Origin: JAGNXB01 sp942490895 | GTDB taxonomy: Bacteria; Bacteroidota; Bacteroidia; Chitinophagales; Saprospiraceae | Reading direction: 5' to 3' | DNA length: 64,000 bases | Assembly (NCBI GenBank): GCA_942490895.1 | Contig: CALNZC010000013.1 | Location: 136,038 to 200,037 of the forward strand | Shown here: piece after piece, positions 46,793-55,603 of the stretch | How positions within the stretch are numbered: position 1 is the first letter of the stretch | Layout of the letters: the number at the start of each line of letters is the position of its first letter | Translations under genes and position numbers: made by a program | The notes under the pieces: model-generated | What the model was told of the DNA's origin: nothing | The model's input: the letters and a program-made list of their open reading frames with translations, nothing else | Database searches by the model: none

Positions 46793-48266
46793 GCTCAGCA
46801 AATTGAGGGATCAATCGAGTAAACGCATATTTGATCGCTATACTATCCCCTCTATCCATCGCCCTTGACAATTCTTTATCACTGTGATGTCGATGGGCGT
46901 TCAAGAATTGCCAGCCAATCTTTGTCGTCCCCCAAAGCAATTTCAGATAGTTCCATGACCAAATACTGGGTAGAGTTCTTTTTGTAATCTGCCTGGCTCT
47001 TGGAATATTATACACTACTGTGGCATATGTTTGAAGTAATTGCCAGTAATATTGTCTTGCAGGCATTCGAGTACGTATTACAGAATGACTCAGATCCCAC
47101 AAACCATGAGCTTTACGAGGAATGATCAGCCTGTCTTTATATAGTTCGAAAATACTGGTCCCTGGAAGTGGTACCAAAGGCGAGATATTCAAATAGTACA
47201 AACCGGCCTCATGAATAAATTTTCGAAGTCGTTTCCAATCCTCCACCGTATAATCCGGATTGGGGATCAAAGAACCATATATATCTATCCCGTGCTTTTG
47301 GAGTATGCGGATTGCCTTCAGATTATCCGCTGCCTCGGCTTCCTTATTCATCCCTATCAATTCAACATCAGTAACTGCTTCAAGTCCAATGAAGACCGCT
47401 GTCAAACCAAGATCAGCCCACTCCGCAATGATCTCTTCATTTGATGCAATAAAATCAGCTCGGGAGTACACCAGATAGTGCTTTTTTATCCCGTGGACCC
47501 GGATCAGCTCAGCCAGTCTTTTCAGCCGGGAAGGTTTGATCAGAAAAATATCATCGACGATATACACTTCATTTTCAGTAAAACTCATCAGTTCCTCTAC
47601 AATACTTTCCGGACTCCGGCTGTAGGGTGTCCCCTCTGTAATCTGCCATGTATAGCAAAAATTGCACTTGTACCAGCACCCCCACGTTGTTTTCATGGTG
47701 ACCACAGGGCGATGCATCAGATAATAGTATTTATGCTTCAGGTGGGCTACCAGGTCACGTCTCGGGAGAGGCAGGTCATCTGCTTTTGGCATATAATCAG
47801 TGCCCGGTGTATGAAACAAGGTTTGTTCATCCATGGGTATGGCCAGCCCCGGAATTTCAGTCAGGTTCCCACCTTTCATCAGACATTCAATAATGGTGTT
47901 GATCATGTGAGTTCCCTCACCCTTTACAATAATGTCCACACTATTATCAATAAAGTCCTCAGCGACCCGTGCCGCCTGAACTCCACCCACTATGGTCAGG
48001 CAATCCGGGTTCCATCTCTTCACCTCGCGACAAACCTTGATCACTTCGTTCACCCCACTTATATAACTGCTTGTACCGACTACATCTGGTTGGAAATTCA
48101 GTAGGCGCTCCACCAATCCGGATTCAAGGATCATATCCATGATCTCTACCTGATGATCAGGCAAGCCAGCAGCTACATATTCCAACTCCAGCGGTTCACA
48201 GATCATAATATGCTTCAACCCGATCGTATGTTCGGGAACAGGTGGACGGATGAGCAGGATCTTCAT
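46776..48266 (-). CDS. B12-binding-domain radical SAM enzyme 1
   Basis: 496 residues. N-terminal cobalamin-binding-like Rossmann domain (about 1-135: MKILLIRPPVPE, PDVVGTSSYISG, TIVGGVQAARVAED, IIVKGEGTHM) without the DxHxxG His, as is usual for this class, where cobalamin binds base-off. Radical SAM core with the 4Fe-4S motif CWYKCNFC (Cys197, Cys201, Cys204), then YIVDDIFLI, TAVFIGLEAVTD and GSLIPNPDYTVEDW. Family members methylate unactivated carbons or phosphinates, or rearrange carbon skeletons. C-terminal 100 residues are helical. Ends inside the acyltransferase start and begins 15 bp after a second radical SAM gene: one operon. Confidence 0.88.
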   Translation of the reverse strand: MKILLIRPPVPEHTIGLKHIMICEPLELEYVAAGLPDHQVEIMDMILESGLVERLLNFQPDVVGTSSYISGVNEVIKVCREVKRWNPDCLTIVGGVQAARVAEDFIDNSVDIIVKGEGTHMINTIIECLMKGGNLTEIPGLAIPMDEQTLFHTPGTDYMPKADDLPLPRRDLVAHLKHKYYYLMHRPVVTMKTTWGCWYKCNFCYTWQITEGTPYSRSPESIVEELMSFTENEVYIVDDIFLIKPSRLKRLAELIRVHGIKKHYLVYSRADFIASNEEIIAEWADLGLTAVFIGLEAVTDVELIGMNKEAEAADNLKAIRILQKHGIDIYGSLIPNPDYTVEDWKRLRKFIHEAGLYYLNISPLVPLPGTSIFELYKDRLIIPRKAHGLWDLSHSVIRTRMPARQYYWQLLQTYATVVYNIPRARQITKRTLPSIWSWNYLKLLWGTTKIGWQFLNAHRHHSDKELSRAMDRGDSIAIKYAFTRLIPQFAEHAFKE

Positions 48267-48281
48267 AACTTTTCGCTGGTT

Positions 48282-49607
48282 TTAGACAATACCCGGAGTG
48301 ATTCTTTGCCTGATATGATTCCGATAATGCAGATTGGTCCCCAAAATAAAGGAGCGCATCATCCATTCCGTTTGACGGGGTATACCCTTCAGGCGTTTCA
48401 AAATAGCCCTGAAGGAATAGATCTTGTTATACAATACCCAGTAGTTCTGGTTCAGCAAATCCGCTGACATCTTTTTGGGGTGGAAGACAGCCTTTCCGCC
48501 ATTGTATTTTGCCAGATCATAATCAAAGACTCTACCTTCCTCTTCCATTCTTTGATAGAAGCTCGTTCCCGGAACCGGTGTAATAATATAGATCCTCGGT
48601 AAAGGGATATGGTTTTCCATAATGAATTGATAGGTCTGTTCGAACACGTTGACCGTATCATCCTCTAAGCCAAGGATCATCTCTGATGAAACTGCAATCC
48701 CAGCATCTCTGACCTTGCTGAGTGACTCCCCAAATCGAATTGTTTGATTAAAGGTCTTGGAAACTGTGTCGAGACTAACCTGATTCACAGACTCGATGCC
48801 AAAGCTGAGGATCCTGCATCCGCTTTTAAATGCAAGGGCAAGCATGTCGGGCTGATCGGCAATATGAAGACTGCACTGGCTTGCCCAAAAAACCTTTTCA
48901 TCGATCAGAGCGGACATCAATTCCTTAAAATACTTCCAGTCAACTCCGATGTTATCATCAATGAAAGCGATATATCTACTTCCACTCTTTTTCGCTGCGC
49001 GAACATCTCGAATGACTTGCTCTACAGGTCGCTTTCGGTAACTGCGGTCAAAATAGGATTGGATCGAACAGAAATCGCACGGAAATGGACACCCTCGAGT
49101 AGCTTGAACGGGGCGCCAGAGCCCTTTCTCTTTGGAATCCATTAAGTCGTATCTGGGCATTGGGACCTGACGGATGTCCGGGCGACGCAACATATGATAT
49201 TCTTTAACGGCGCGACCATTTTTGAAATCTTCAAGAAATCGGGGCCAGGTCTCTTCCGCCTCGCCAAAGATCAAATGATCGGCATGCTCCCTGCTCCATT
49301 CATGGGGTGCTAACGAAGCGGCTATGCCGCCAATCACCACAGGCACTCCTTTTGCTCGAAACTGATCTGCGATCTGCCAGGCACGCTGTAAGCCTGAACC
49401 CATACCTGTCAATCCAACCAAGTCCCAATGCCTGTCCCATGGAATATCGTGGACCGGCTCATTAACCAAGGTCAGCTCAATGTCATCAGGTGTCACCGCT
49501 GCAAGTGACATCATCGTCAGACCGGGGAGATAGAGCTTTTTCTTTTTAATGGGCATCCCTCTGTCATCAAGCGCAGTCGGCGCAATAAGCAGTACTTTTA
49601 GCTTCAT
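48282..49607 (-). CDS. B12-binding-domain radical SAM enzyme 2
   Basis: 441 residues. Cobalamin-binding-like domain (MKLKVLLIAPTALDDRG, PDDIELTLVNEPV, WDLVGLTGMGSGL, GVPVVIGGIAASLAPHE, DHLIFGEAEETWPRFLEDF) followed by the radical SAM core with CPFPCDFC (Cys173, Cys177, Cys180), YIAFIDDNIGVDWKYFKEL, ILSFGIESVNQ and EMILGLEDDT. Resembles the HpnJ/HpnR-like B12 radical SAM group in layout. First gene of the minus operon 49607 to 45641, divergent from the YghO-like acyltransferase across 53 bp. Paired with enzyme 1, from which it is clearly divergent, so the two probably act at different steps. Confidence 0.88.
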   Translation of the reverse strand: MKLKVLLIAPTALDDRGMPIKKKKLYLPGLTMMSLAAVTPDDIELTLVNEPVHDIPWDRHWDLVGLTGMGSGLQRAWQIADQFRAKGVPVVIGGIAASLAPHEWSREHADHLIFGEAEETWPRFLEDFKNGRAVKEYHMLRRPDIRQVPMPRYDLMDSKEKGLWRPVQATRGCPFPCDFCSIQSYFDRSYRKRPVEQVIRDVRAAKKSGSRYIAFIDDNIGVDWKYFKELMSALIDEKVFWASQCSLHIADQPDMLALAFKSGCRILSFGIESVNQVSLDTVSKTFNQTIRFGESLSKVRDAGIAVSSEMILGLEDDTVNVFEQTYQFIMENHIPLPRIYIITPVPGTSFYQRMEEEGRVFDYDLAKYNGGKAVFHPKKMSADLLNQNYWVLYNKIYSFRAILKRLKGIPRQTEWMMRSFILGTNLHYRNHIRQRITPGIV

Positions 49608-49636
49608 GTAGGCTCATTATAGCAAATCCAAATACT

Positions 49637-49646
49637 CTCTCGAGAG
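49637..49646. promoter_or_regulatory. Palindrome in a divergent promoter region, candidate operator
   Basis: CTCTCGAGAG, a perfect 10-bp palindrome inside TACTCTCTCGAGAGTA, centred in the 53-bp spacer between the divergent starts of radical SAM enzyme 2 and the YghO-like gene. Position suggests a shared operator; no regulator gene is seen in the cluster. Confidence 0.35.
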
Positions 49647-49660
49647 TAAATTATTGAAAA

Positions 49661-50800
49661 ATGAAACACCTGTATATGACGCAGGTCATCAGAGAAATAG
49701 ACCCTCGCCTAAAGAAAGATAGAAAGCAATTCGCTTCGCTACCATTTCTACTTGCCAAGAAACATCCCGCCTGGCGCCCTGGTTTGCGCATATTTGAGGA
49801 AGAGCTGCTCCATCCAGATAAGAATCCCTTTTGGAAATCCAACTCCTGTCGACTGTTTGTCTCTGAAATATCTGGCATGATGGTGGGTCGTCTTGGCTTC
49901 CTAACCCCAGGCTACTTGAAGGAACATCCAGGTGCCGGAATCTTGATCTTTCCAGATTTTATCCAGGATAAAGATGTCTTTGCCGCATTGATAAGCCACG
50001 TTGAACAAGAAATGCGACAGGCCGGATGTATACAGGTCATTGGCCCGATGAATCCGAACATCCATTACGATGTCGGCATCCAGTTTCAAGGGTTCACCTT
50101 CAGCAATTCCGCATTCATGCGGTATCAGCCTCCTTATTATCTATCCTATTTTACATCTGCTGGGTACACCTCTCTGGCTGATTTTTATGCCTGGGGTTTG
50201 ACAAATAACCAGTTCTTAGTACAAAACAGCCTGGTCAAAATAGAGCAACGGATTTTACATGATCCGGATCTTCGAATCCGTCAATTAAGGACCAAAGAAT
50301 TTAATAGTGAGCTAAAATTGTTCTTTCAGTTGTATAAGGATTGCTTTCAGGATCACTGGGGATTTGTTTCTCCCAATTTCGATGAATTCTCATTTCTTGC
50401 TTCCGACCTCCGGTATATTCTGAAGGATTCGCTGGCACTGATTGCCGAATGGAGGGGCAAACCGGTAGGCTTTGTGTTAAGTATTCCAGATGTCTATGAT
50501 GCGATCGATAAAACACAAGATGGCCGTCTATCCCCACGTGCTTTGATTCATTTACTGATTCATTTTCGAAGGATCAAACATGTGAGGGTCATGATTGCTG
50601 GAGTTTTACCTGAAGCTCGTCACATGGGGATTCATGTTCCACTATTCCTGCAAATCGCGCGAAACATTTTTGCTGCAGGCTATGAAGGTGGGCAGATAGC
50701 ATGGGTCATGGAAAACAATGCGCCCATGACCCGAATTCTGACCATGATTGGAGCTGAACGTCAACAAGGTTATCGACTATTGATCAAACAGCTCGATTAG
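49661..50800 (+). CDS. YghO-like GNAT-family protein
   Basis: 379 residues. Two GNAT-like halves: the first contains FVSEISGMMVGRLGFLTPG and VIGPMNPNIHYDVGIQFQGF, the second ALIAEWRGKPVGFVLSIPDV, VRVMIAGVLPEARHMGIHVPLFLQIARN and IAWVMENNAPMTRILTMIGA (coenzyme-A-binding-like helix). It belongs by eye to the YghO/'N-acetyltransferase-like' group of about 380 residues whose members are often found near serine palmitoyltransferase or other lipid genes; their reaction is not established to my knowledge. Transcribed divergently from the radical SAM operon; its stop overlaps the fusion gene's stop by 4 bp (convergent). A second candidate N-acyltransferase of the locus. Confidence 0.78.
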   Translation: MKHLYMTQVIREIDPRLKKDRKQFASLPFLLAKKHPAWRPGLRIFEEELLHPDKNPFWKSNSCRLFVSEISGMMVGRLGFLTPGYLKEHPGAGILIFPDFIQDKDVFAALISHVEQEMRQAGCIQVIGPMNPNIHYDVGIQFQGFTFSNSAFMRYQPPYYLSYFTSAGYTSLADFYAWGLTNNQFLVQNSLVKIEQRILHDPDLRIRQLRTKEFNSELKLFFQLYKDCFQDHWGFVSPNFDEFSFLASDLRYILKDSLALIAEWRGKPVGFVLSIPDVYDAIDKTQDGRLSPRALIHLLIHFRRIKHVRVMIAGVLPEARHMGIHVPLFLQIARNIFAAGYEGGQIAWVMENNAPMTRILTMIGAERQQGYRLLIKQLD

Positions 50801-53460
50801 AAACTGGAATGTTCTTTTTGCCTGTTCACCAAAAAGGATTGTCTCTTTGCCATTCCAAGTACTTCATTGACCTGCATGGTGGAGATCTCACCCAAACTAA
50901 AATGAGTATTTATCCCTTCCAGACCCATCAAGATGGTCTCACTCATACAGGCAAAGATTTCACCAGGCATCAAGGGTATACCTGGAATATAATATTCCGG
51001 GTTATTCGGTGAAGTGATCACCCCACCTCTAATAACAGTGGCATGAGGACAACAGATCATCAGATCGGAATCAACATCACCTGGCACAGATAGATCACAA
51101 ATGACTACACGGTTACTACCAATCATTTCTGGTAAAATGAGAGGATGAGGGGCATTACTGGCAGAAATGATCATACTGGCTTGTCCAAGATAGGAAAGAT
51201 CATCTGTTACCAAAATCTGCTGGCACGACCCTGTTGTCTTCAACTTTTCAGCCAAATGATAAATAGGGGTCAATCTTTGAGGTCGTCCGATCAGAATGAG
51301 TCGTTCTACTTTGTGTGATAAAAGCTCAGCCAATACCTGACCAATATTCCCAGCAGCCCCAACTACTGCCGCTGTAGCGTTGGACGGATCTATACCCTCT
51401 TGCCTGGCCACACGGATCAACGACTCGTAAGCACTCCCTACAGTAAACGCATTTCCCGTAGTTAAACCAATAGGTTTGTGAGCGAAGGTTTTGCCATTTT
51501 TTGTCAAAATTGATGTATACCCACCCAGGCCAACTGCTTGACAACCCTCCTGTATTGCCAGGTCGATGGCATCTTCAATCAATTGAACCATCTCCTGCCT
51601 GGTTTCACCCCGGATAGCCTCATACATCTGCGCAGATGAAACGGGTAATCCGATAAAATAAAGACACGTCTCAGATGCAGAACCTTTTACCCTGATCCTG
51701 TTATAAACCAGTGGCGCCCGGATCGCAGAAATCGAACTCAATAATTCAGTTAACTGAGCTTCGGACCAGTGATTGATATGTGGATCCCATAGCCCGACAT
51801 CAAGAGCATCAATGAAATGACCGATAAAGGCCACTTTCCGACAATCATCACATGCATCCATTTGTCTTTGGAATCTCTCCGGTCGATTTTCCTTCTCCTC
51901 CATCTTACCGTTGACCAAATGAGAAAGTAGTGCCCCGACATCTTGCGAACGAATGATCTCGCAAAGATCGATCAACCCAAGTTCCAACCGGTCAATCTCC
52001 TCCTTAGTCACAAGACAGGACGGCTCCACCCGTAGCACCAGATGATGCCCCAAGGCTGGGCCTATTCGGAGTCGGTGCTTTTGCAATAGATAACCAGTGA
52101 GACAATATCCTAAAAGACCTTGCCGGAGCAAAAAGTAGAAAAGATTGGAATCCCACTCCCGTTCGGCCCTCAATTCAATCCCCATCATCAATCCTGAACC
52201 ACGAACATCTGCAATGATATCTTTATTGGCTTTATGAACTCTCGCCAGCATACTTTGTAACTGACCAGAACGAAACCGAACCATTTTCTGGATGTCTTGG
52301 CGTTCGCACAGATCAAGTGCCTTCAACGCCACTGAACAACCCAAATCATCTTCGGCGAATGTAGAGCTGTGTTTCATACAAAATCCGGGGAGAAATTTGG
52401 ATCTGACAATACTGCATGTAGAGATCTTACCGATCCCTCCACCAAGGCTCTTGGATAAGAGAATATAATCAGGGATCAATCCGATCTGAGTGCAGTACAG
52501 GAATGTCCCGGTTCGACCCATTCCTGACTGGATCTCATCTGTAATAATCGGTATCTCAGAATCAGCACAATCCTCTTGCCATCCATGAACCACATCAGGA
52601 TGTAATGGGTAAATCCCTCCTTCCCCCTGTACAGGCTCCAAAATGAGGCAAGCAATTGGAACCCACCAATCCATGCAAACTCGCAAAACGTTACCATTTG
52701 GCCGAAGAATGAAATAAGGTATTCTCAATGATTGGATCAAGGACTGCATAGCTCCCTTCTCTTGCGGAATAAATCGCACATCAAACCCAATGTCAATAGC
52801 TGTGCTCTTGAATACTGCATTGCTCGTCACACCCAAGGCGGCATTCGTCTTGCCATGAAATCCATTTTCAACGGACACAACAATTGCCTTTTGGTTCCTC
52901 ACCGCTTGATTGCACTCCTTCACTAGATTAAGGATATCGGAACGTAATGCAGGATCAGATCCATTCAAGCCTAACAGTGCTGCTGCATCTTCATCCAGTG
53001 TGAGTGTCAAGCCTGAATAAGTTTCTGAACTGACCACCAGTCTATCCAATCGATCACGGTAGTAGAAAACAGCGTGCTTGAGGGCCAATTCAACAGCTTC
53101 TGCGCCTGTTGACGCCTGCATGGTGATAAAGTCCCTTTGGAGATCACGAAGAAGGAGTTGGTTCAACCGTTCACTCAGCTCTGCTGCTCTGCTTCGAACA
53201 CTGGCCTGGGCACAAATGACCCTCTTTTCCTCAAAATGTCTTTGAACTTCCCTGATCAATTCAGGGTGGTTATGTCCGAATAATGTGGCCCCATATCCGC
53301 CCAGAAAGTCACTCACCTCAATTTCGGCACCATTTTCATCATGGAAATACAATGTATTCGCGATAGCTTTAGTGTACACCACATCCATTCCTGCCAGCGC
53401 CAACAACCTTCCTTGAAGGGGTTTCATATAATGAATAAACTTACCGACGATATCTTCCAT
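50797..53460 (-). CDS. Class III aminotransferase fused to acyl-ACP reductase (AAR-like)
   Basis: 887 residues from ATG 53460 (GTG 53469 also possible). Residues 1-460: PLP-dependent class III aminotransferase with VSDFLGGYGATLFGHNHP, STGAEAVELALKHA, GFHGKTNAALG, ITDEIQSGMGRTG and the PLP Lys337 in SKSLGGG. Residues about 543-887 match cyanobacterial long-chain acyl-ACP reductase: start KVAFIGHF, GLGGYTSIL, TTGNAFTVGSAYE, NAD(P)-binding VVGAAGNIGQ and the end FACMSETILMGLEG with Cys838 at the place of the catalytic thioester Cys of AAR, followed by NTHFSLG. AAR reduces acyl-ACP or acyl-CoA to an aldehyde; the aminotransferase would then give a primary amine, all in one chain. Linker about 460-540 is charged. 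Likely key enzyme of the locus. The acyl chain and amino donor are unknown. Confidence 0.88.
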   Translation of the reverse strand: MEDIVGKFIHYMKPLQGRLLALAGMDVVYTKAIANTLYFHDENGAEIEVSDFLGGYGATLFGHNHPELIREVQRHFEEKRVICAQASVRSRAAELSERLNQLLLRDLQRDFITMQASTGAEAVELALKHAVFYYRDRLDRLVVSSETYSGLTLTLDEDAAALLGLNGSDPALRSDILNLVKECNQAVRNQKAIVVSVENGFHGKTNAALGVTSNAVFKSTAIDIGFDVRFIPQEKGAMQSLIQSLRIPYFILRPNGNVLRVCMDWWVPIACLILEPVQGEGGIYPLHPDVVHGWQEDCADSEIPIITDEIQSGMGRTGTFLYCTQIGLIPDYILLSKSLGGGIGKISTCSIVRSKFLPGFCMKHSSTFAEDDLGCSVALKALDLCERQDIQKMVRFRSGQLQSMLARVHKANKDIIADVRGSGLMMGIELRAEREWDSNLFYFLLRQGLLGYCLTGYLLQKHRLRIGPALGHHLVLRVEPSCLVTKEEIDRLELGLIDLCEIIRSQDVGALLSHLVNGKMEEKENRPERFQRQMDACDDCRKVAFIGHFIDALDVGLWDPHINHWSEAQLTELLSSISAIRAPLVYNRIRVKGSASETCLYFIGLPVSSAQMYEAIRGETRQEMVQLIEDAIDLAIQEGCQAVGLGGYTSILTKNGKTFAHKPIGLTTGNAFTVGSAYESLIRVARQEGIDPSNATAAVVGAAGNIGQVLAELLSHKVERLILIGRPQRLTPIYHLAEKLKTTGSCQQILVTDDLSYLGQASMIISASNAPHPLILPEMIGSNRVVICDLSVPGDVDSDLMICCPHATVIRGGVITSPNNPEYYIPGIPLMPGEIFACMSETILMGLEGINTHFSLGEISTMQVNEVLGMAKRQSFLVNRQKEHSSF

Positions 53461-53699
53461 GACAATCACTTATCTGAAAAAGAGTGCGACCCTGTACTTC
53501 TATCATCTTGCCTTCATATGATATTTACTATATGAACATCGACCATAACTAAAAAATATCATATCAATATATTTAAAACTCTATCAAGGGAATCAATCAA
53601 TGTTGCGGGACATAAATCATCAAATAAACATTTCCAAAATCAATTCACGAGCTGAACAATAATCCAATTGCTAACCACAAACAACAATACCTAATATAA

Positions 53700-54731
53700 C
53701 TATGTCCTGAAATGCTTCTCGATTGCCTTCAGGTTTCTATTATCCGTCAATACTTTAGTGAAATCATCTTTATGCTTCGTAATCCTCCATATCGGTGGAT
53801 TGAAGGAACAAATGGTCAAAAATCCCAAGGTTGGATCCAATTTCCAAATTGAAATAGGATCTATCCAACGATATCCCAAAGAAACCGAAGGAGATATGCT
53901 GGTAACAAAGTGCCAGAAAAAACTAGGATTATAGAGAATGTCGCCAGGCTGTAACACACATTCATACCCCACTACTTTATCAAAATGAGGAAATTTGTTC
54001 GGATCGGGATCATCGTGGACCAAATCGCTGATAAAATAAGGCGTACGGTCTATGTGGATCTTAAAAACCGGATGGTACTTTGGCGGATAAATTACCCAGC
54101 GTTTTTCTCCTTCTACCTGCAGAAACAGATTCTCAGAAAGAGCAGTATGGATATGAGTAGATGATTGTTTGGCGCCAATAAACATCTGCAACTGATTTGA
54201 CCCCGGAAGTGAGCAAGATACCCTATCCCGATACCAATTCCAATTAATATCATCCTTAAGCTCCGGATGCTGGGTTAATAAAGGATTAAATCGAATATTT
54301 ACATTATGGCCCCGCTGCATATAGGCAATGGCCTTACCTAATGTTGAGAATTCATACTCTACCTTTCCCTTATCGTTTTTTACAGGATCAAACAATAGAA
54401 CTTCATCAGTACCATACATTTCTGCAATTTTCTTCTGGCTCCATTTATGGGCACATGGCCAGTCCAATGCGGCGCCTTCAAAGACCACTGGTCGTTTGCG
54501 TGCAAAATCTTCCTTGAATGCCCGAGGGGATAGATCTCTCCGCCTTTCCACCGGGAGCAACTGTCCAGGCGGAAGATCTCCTATGGCTTCTTTCAACTTG
54601 GCTTCTATCCAGCGGTCCACCGACTCCCGTATGAACCTTGACCATTTATCTCCTAGGAAATGGATTGCAATATTCCGAAAATTGTAGAGATAAGTGTCTC
54701 TTTTCCTAAGAATTGGCGCATTCATATCCAT
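53700..54731 (-). CDS. JmjC/cupin_8-type oxygenase with HTA instead of HxD
   Basis: 343 residues from ATG 54731. Cupin_8/JmjC-like Fe(II)/2-oxoglutarate fold: RPVVFEGAALDWPCAHKWS, the iron region SSTHIHTALSENLFLQVEGEKRWVIYPP and the distal His in GDILYNPSFFWHFVTS (His274). In most relatives the first motif is H-x-D; here the aligned residues are His195-Thr196-Ala197. Loss of the Asp carboxylate is the hallmark of Fe/2OG halogenases of the SyrB2 type, but His193 two residues earlier also gives the classical cupin HxH pattern, so a three-His site is equally possible. Predicted to oxidise (hydroxylate or halogenate) the cluster product, or to be inactive. Lies 230 bp upstream of the fusion gene, same strand. 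Confidence 0.8.
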   Translation of the reverse strand: MDMNAPILRKRDTYLYNFRNIAIHFLGDKWSRFIRESVDRWIEAKLKEAIGDLPPGQLLPVERRRDLSPRAFKEDFARKRPVVFEGAALDWPCAHKWSQKKIAEMYGTDEVLLFDPVKNDKGKVEYEFSTLGKAIAYMQRGHNVNIRFNPLLTQHPELKDDINWNWYRDRVSCSLPGSNQLQMFIGAKQSSTHIHTALSENLFLQVEGEKRWVIYPPKYHPVFKIHIDRTPYFISDLVHDDPDPNKFPHFDKVVGYECVLQPGDILYNPSFFWHFVTSISPSVSLGYRWIDPISIWKLDPTLGFLTICSFNPPIWRITKHKDDFTKVLTDNRNLKAIEKHFRT

Positions 54732-54854
54732 ATTCAATAGTATTTAGCAACTCCGTCTTAGGGACACCCTATAATGAATCCAAAATGGAGGTCAGACCGT
54801 CTATCAGCGAAGGTCTGATCCCGTCCAAAAGGAAGAGTTAACTAGATAAATCAT

Positions 54855-55463
54855 TTATCTCCGGACGCACTGACACATGACGTAGTTCGTTGTCTTACTA
54901 TGTCCAAAAGGAAAAGGTGCGACCAGCTCACCGCTTCCAATCTCAAGAGTCCATGGAGTGGAATCGTGGTATTCAGTAGAACTCCAACGCCAGCCATATA
55001 AATTCAACAATTCCTTCCAATGGTGTAGATAAATCTGATTCAGTTCACCAGCGGCAGGAAGGTACCAATCATCGAAACCGTAGGCATCCAGGTCGGCGCA
55101 GATTTTTGCGGCGTAGAGTATGCCACCATTGGTTCCCAACTGGGCAAGGATCTTTATCGTATTGGCCTCACCGTTGAAATCCAAAATGGCATCAGCAATG
55201 TTGTTAATATCCTTCAGGGCCGCAATGTTTTCGTTAGGTGGGCCCCATTCCACAGAATAATATTCAGTCTGCGTCCACGGGCTTTTTTCAGGAGGGTTGT
55301 TGATGCCCGGGTGGACATAAATGGTATCACCGTTGTCCATCATCACTTTCAATAGGCTATCTAACAGCGGTGGCACTGGCGTGTATTTCTCATCCTCCTC
55401 TTTTTTACAGCAGGCCATCAGGGTAAGGATGGTGAGGAACAGGGTAAGTTGTAAGCAATTCAT
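54855..55463 (-). CDS. DUF1566 (Lcl C-terminal type) lipoprotein
   Basis: 202 residues from ATG 55463 (GTG 55478 upstream). Lipoprotein signal with lipobox LMAC-C at about residues 16-17. The C-terminal half is the Lcl_C/DUF1566 domain, distantly C-type-lectin-like: AAKICADLDAYGFDDWYLPAAGELNQIY, WRWSSTEYHDSTPWTLEIGSG and the closing strand CQCVRR. Such domains occur on surface lipoproteins across Bacteroidota. It separates the oxygenase from the desaturases and may be unrelated to the pathway. Confidence 0.8.
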   Translation of the reverse strand: MNCLQLTLFLTILTLMACCKKEEDEKYTPVPPLLDSLLKVMMDNGDTIYVHPGINNPPEKSPWTQTEYYSVEWGPPNENIAALKDINNIADAILDFNGEANTIKILAQLGTNGGILYAAKICADLDAYGFDDWYLPAAGELNQIYLHHWKELLNLYGWRWSSTEYHDSTPWTLEIGSGELVAPFPFGHSKTTNYVMCQCVRR

Positions 55464-55603
55464 ATTTACATGCTTCACTTAGATATAATTCATCCATACA
55501 AACAGATATAATAAAACATCTCTTTATCATCTAATTTACCTATACTAAATCACATTTATACTAACAAATAATTTAAAGACAGTTAACGATAATTAAATTT
55601 AGA

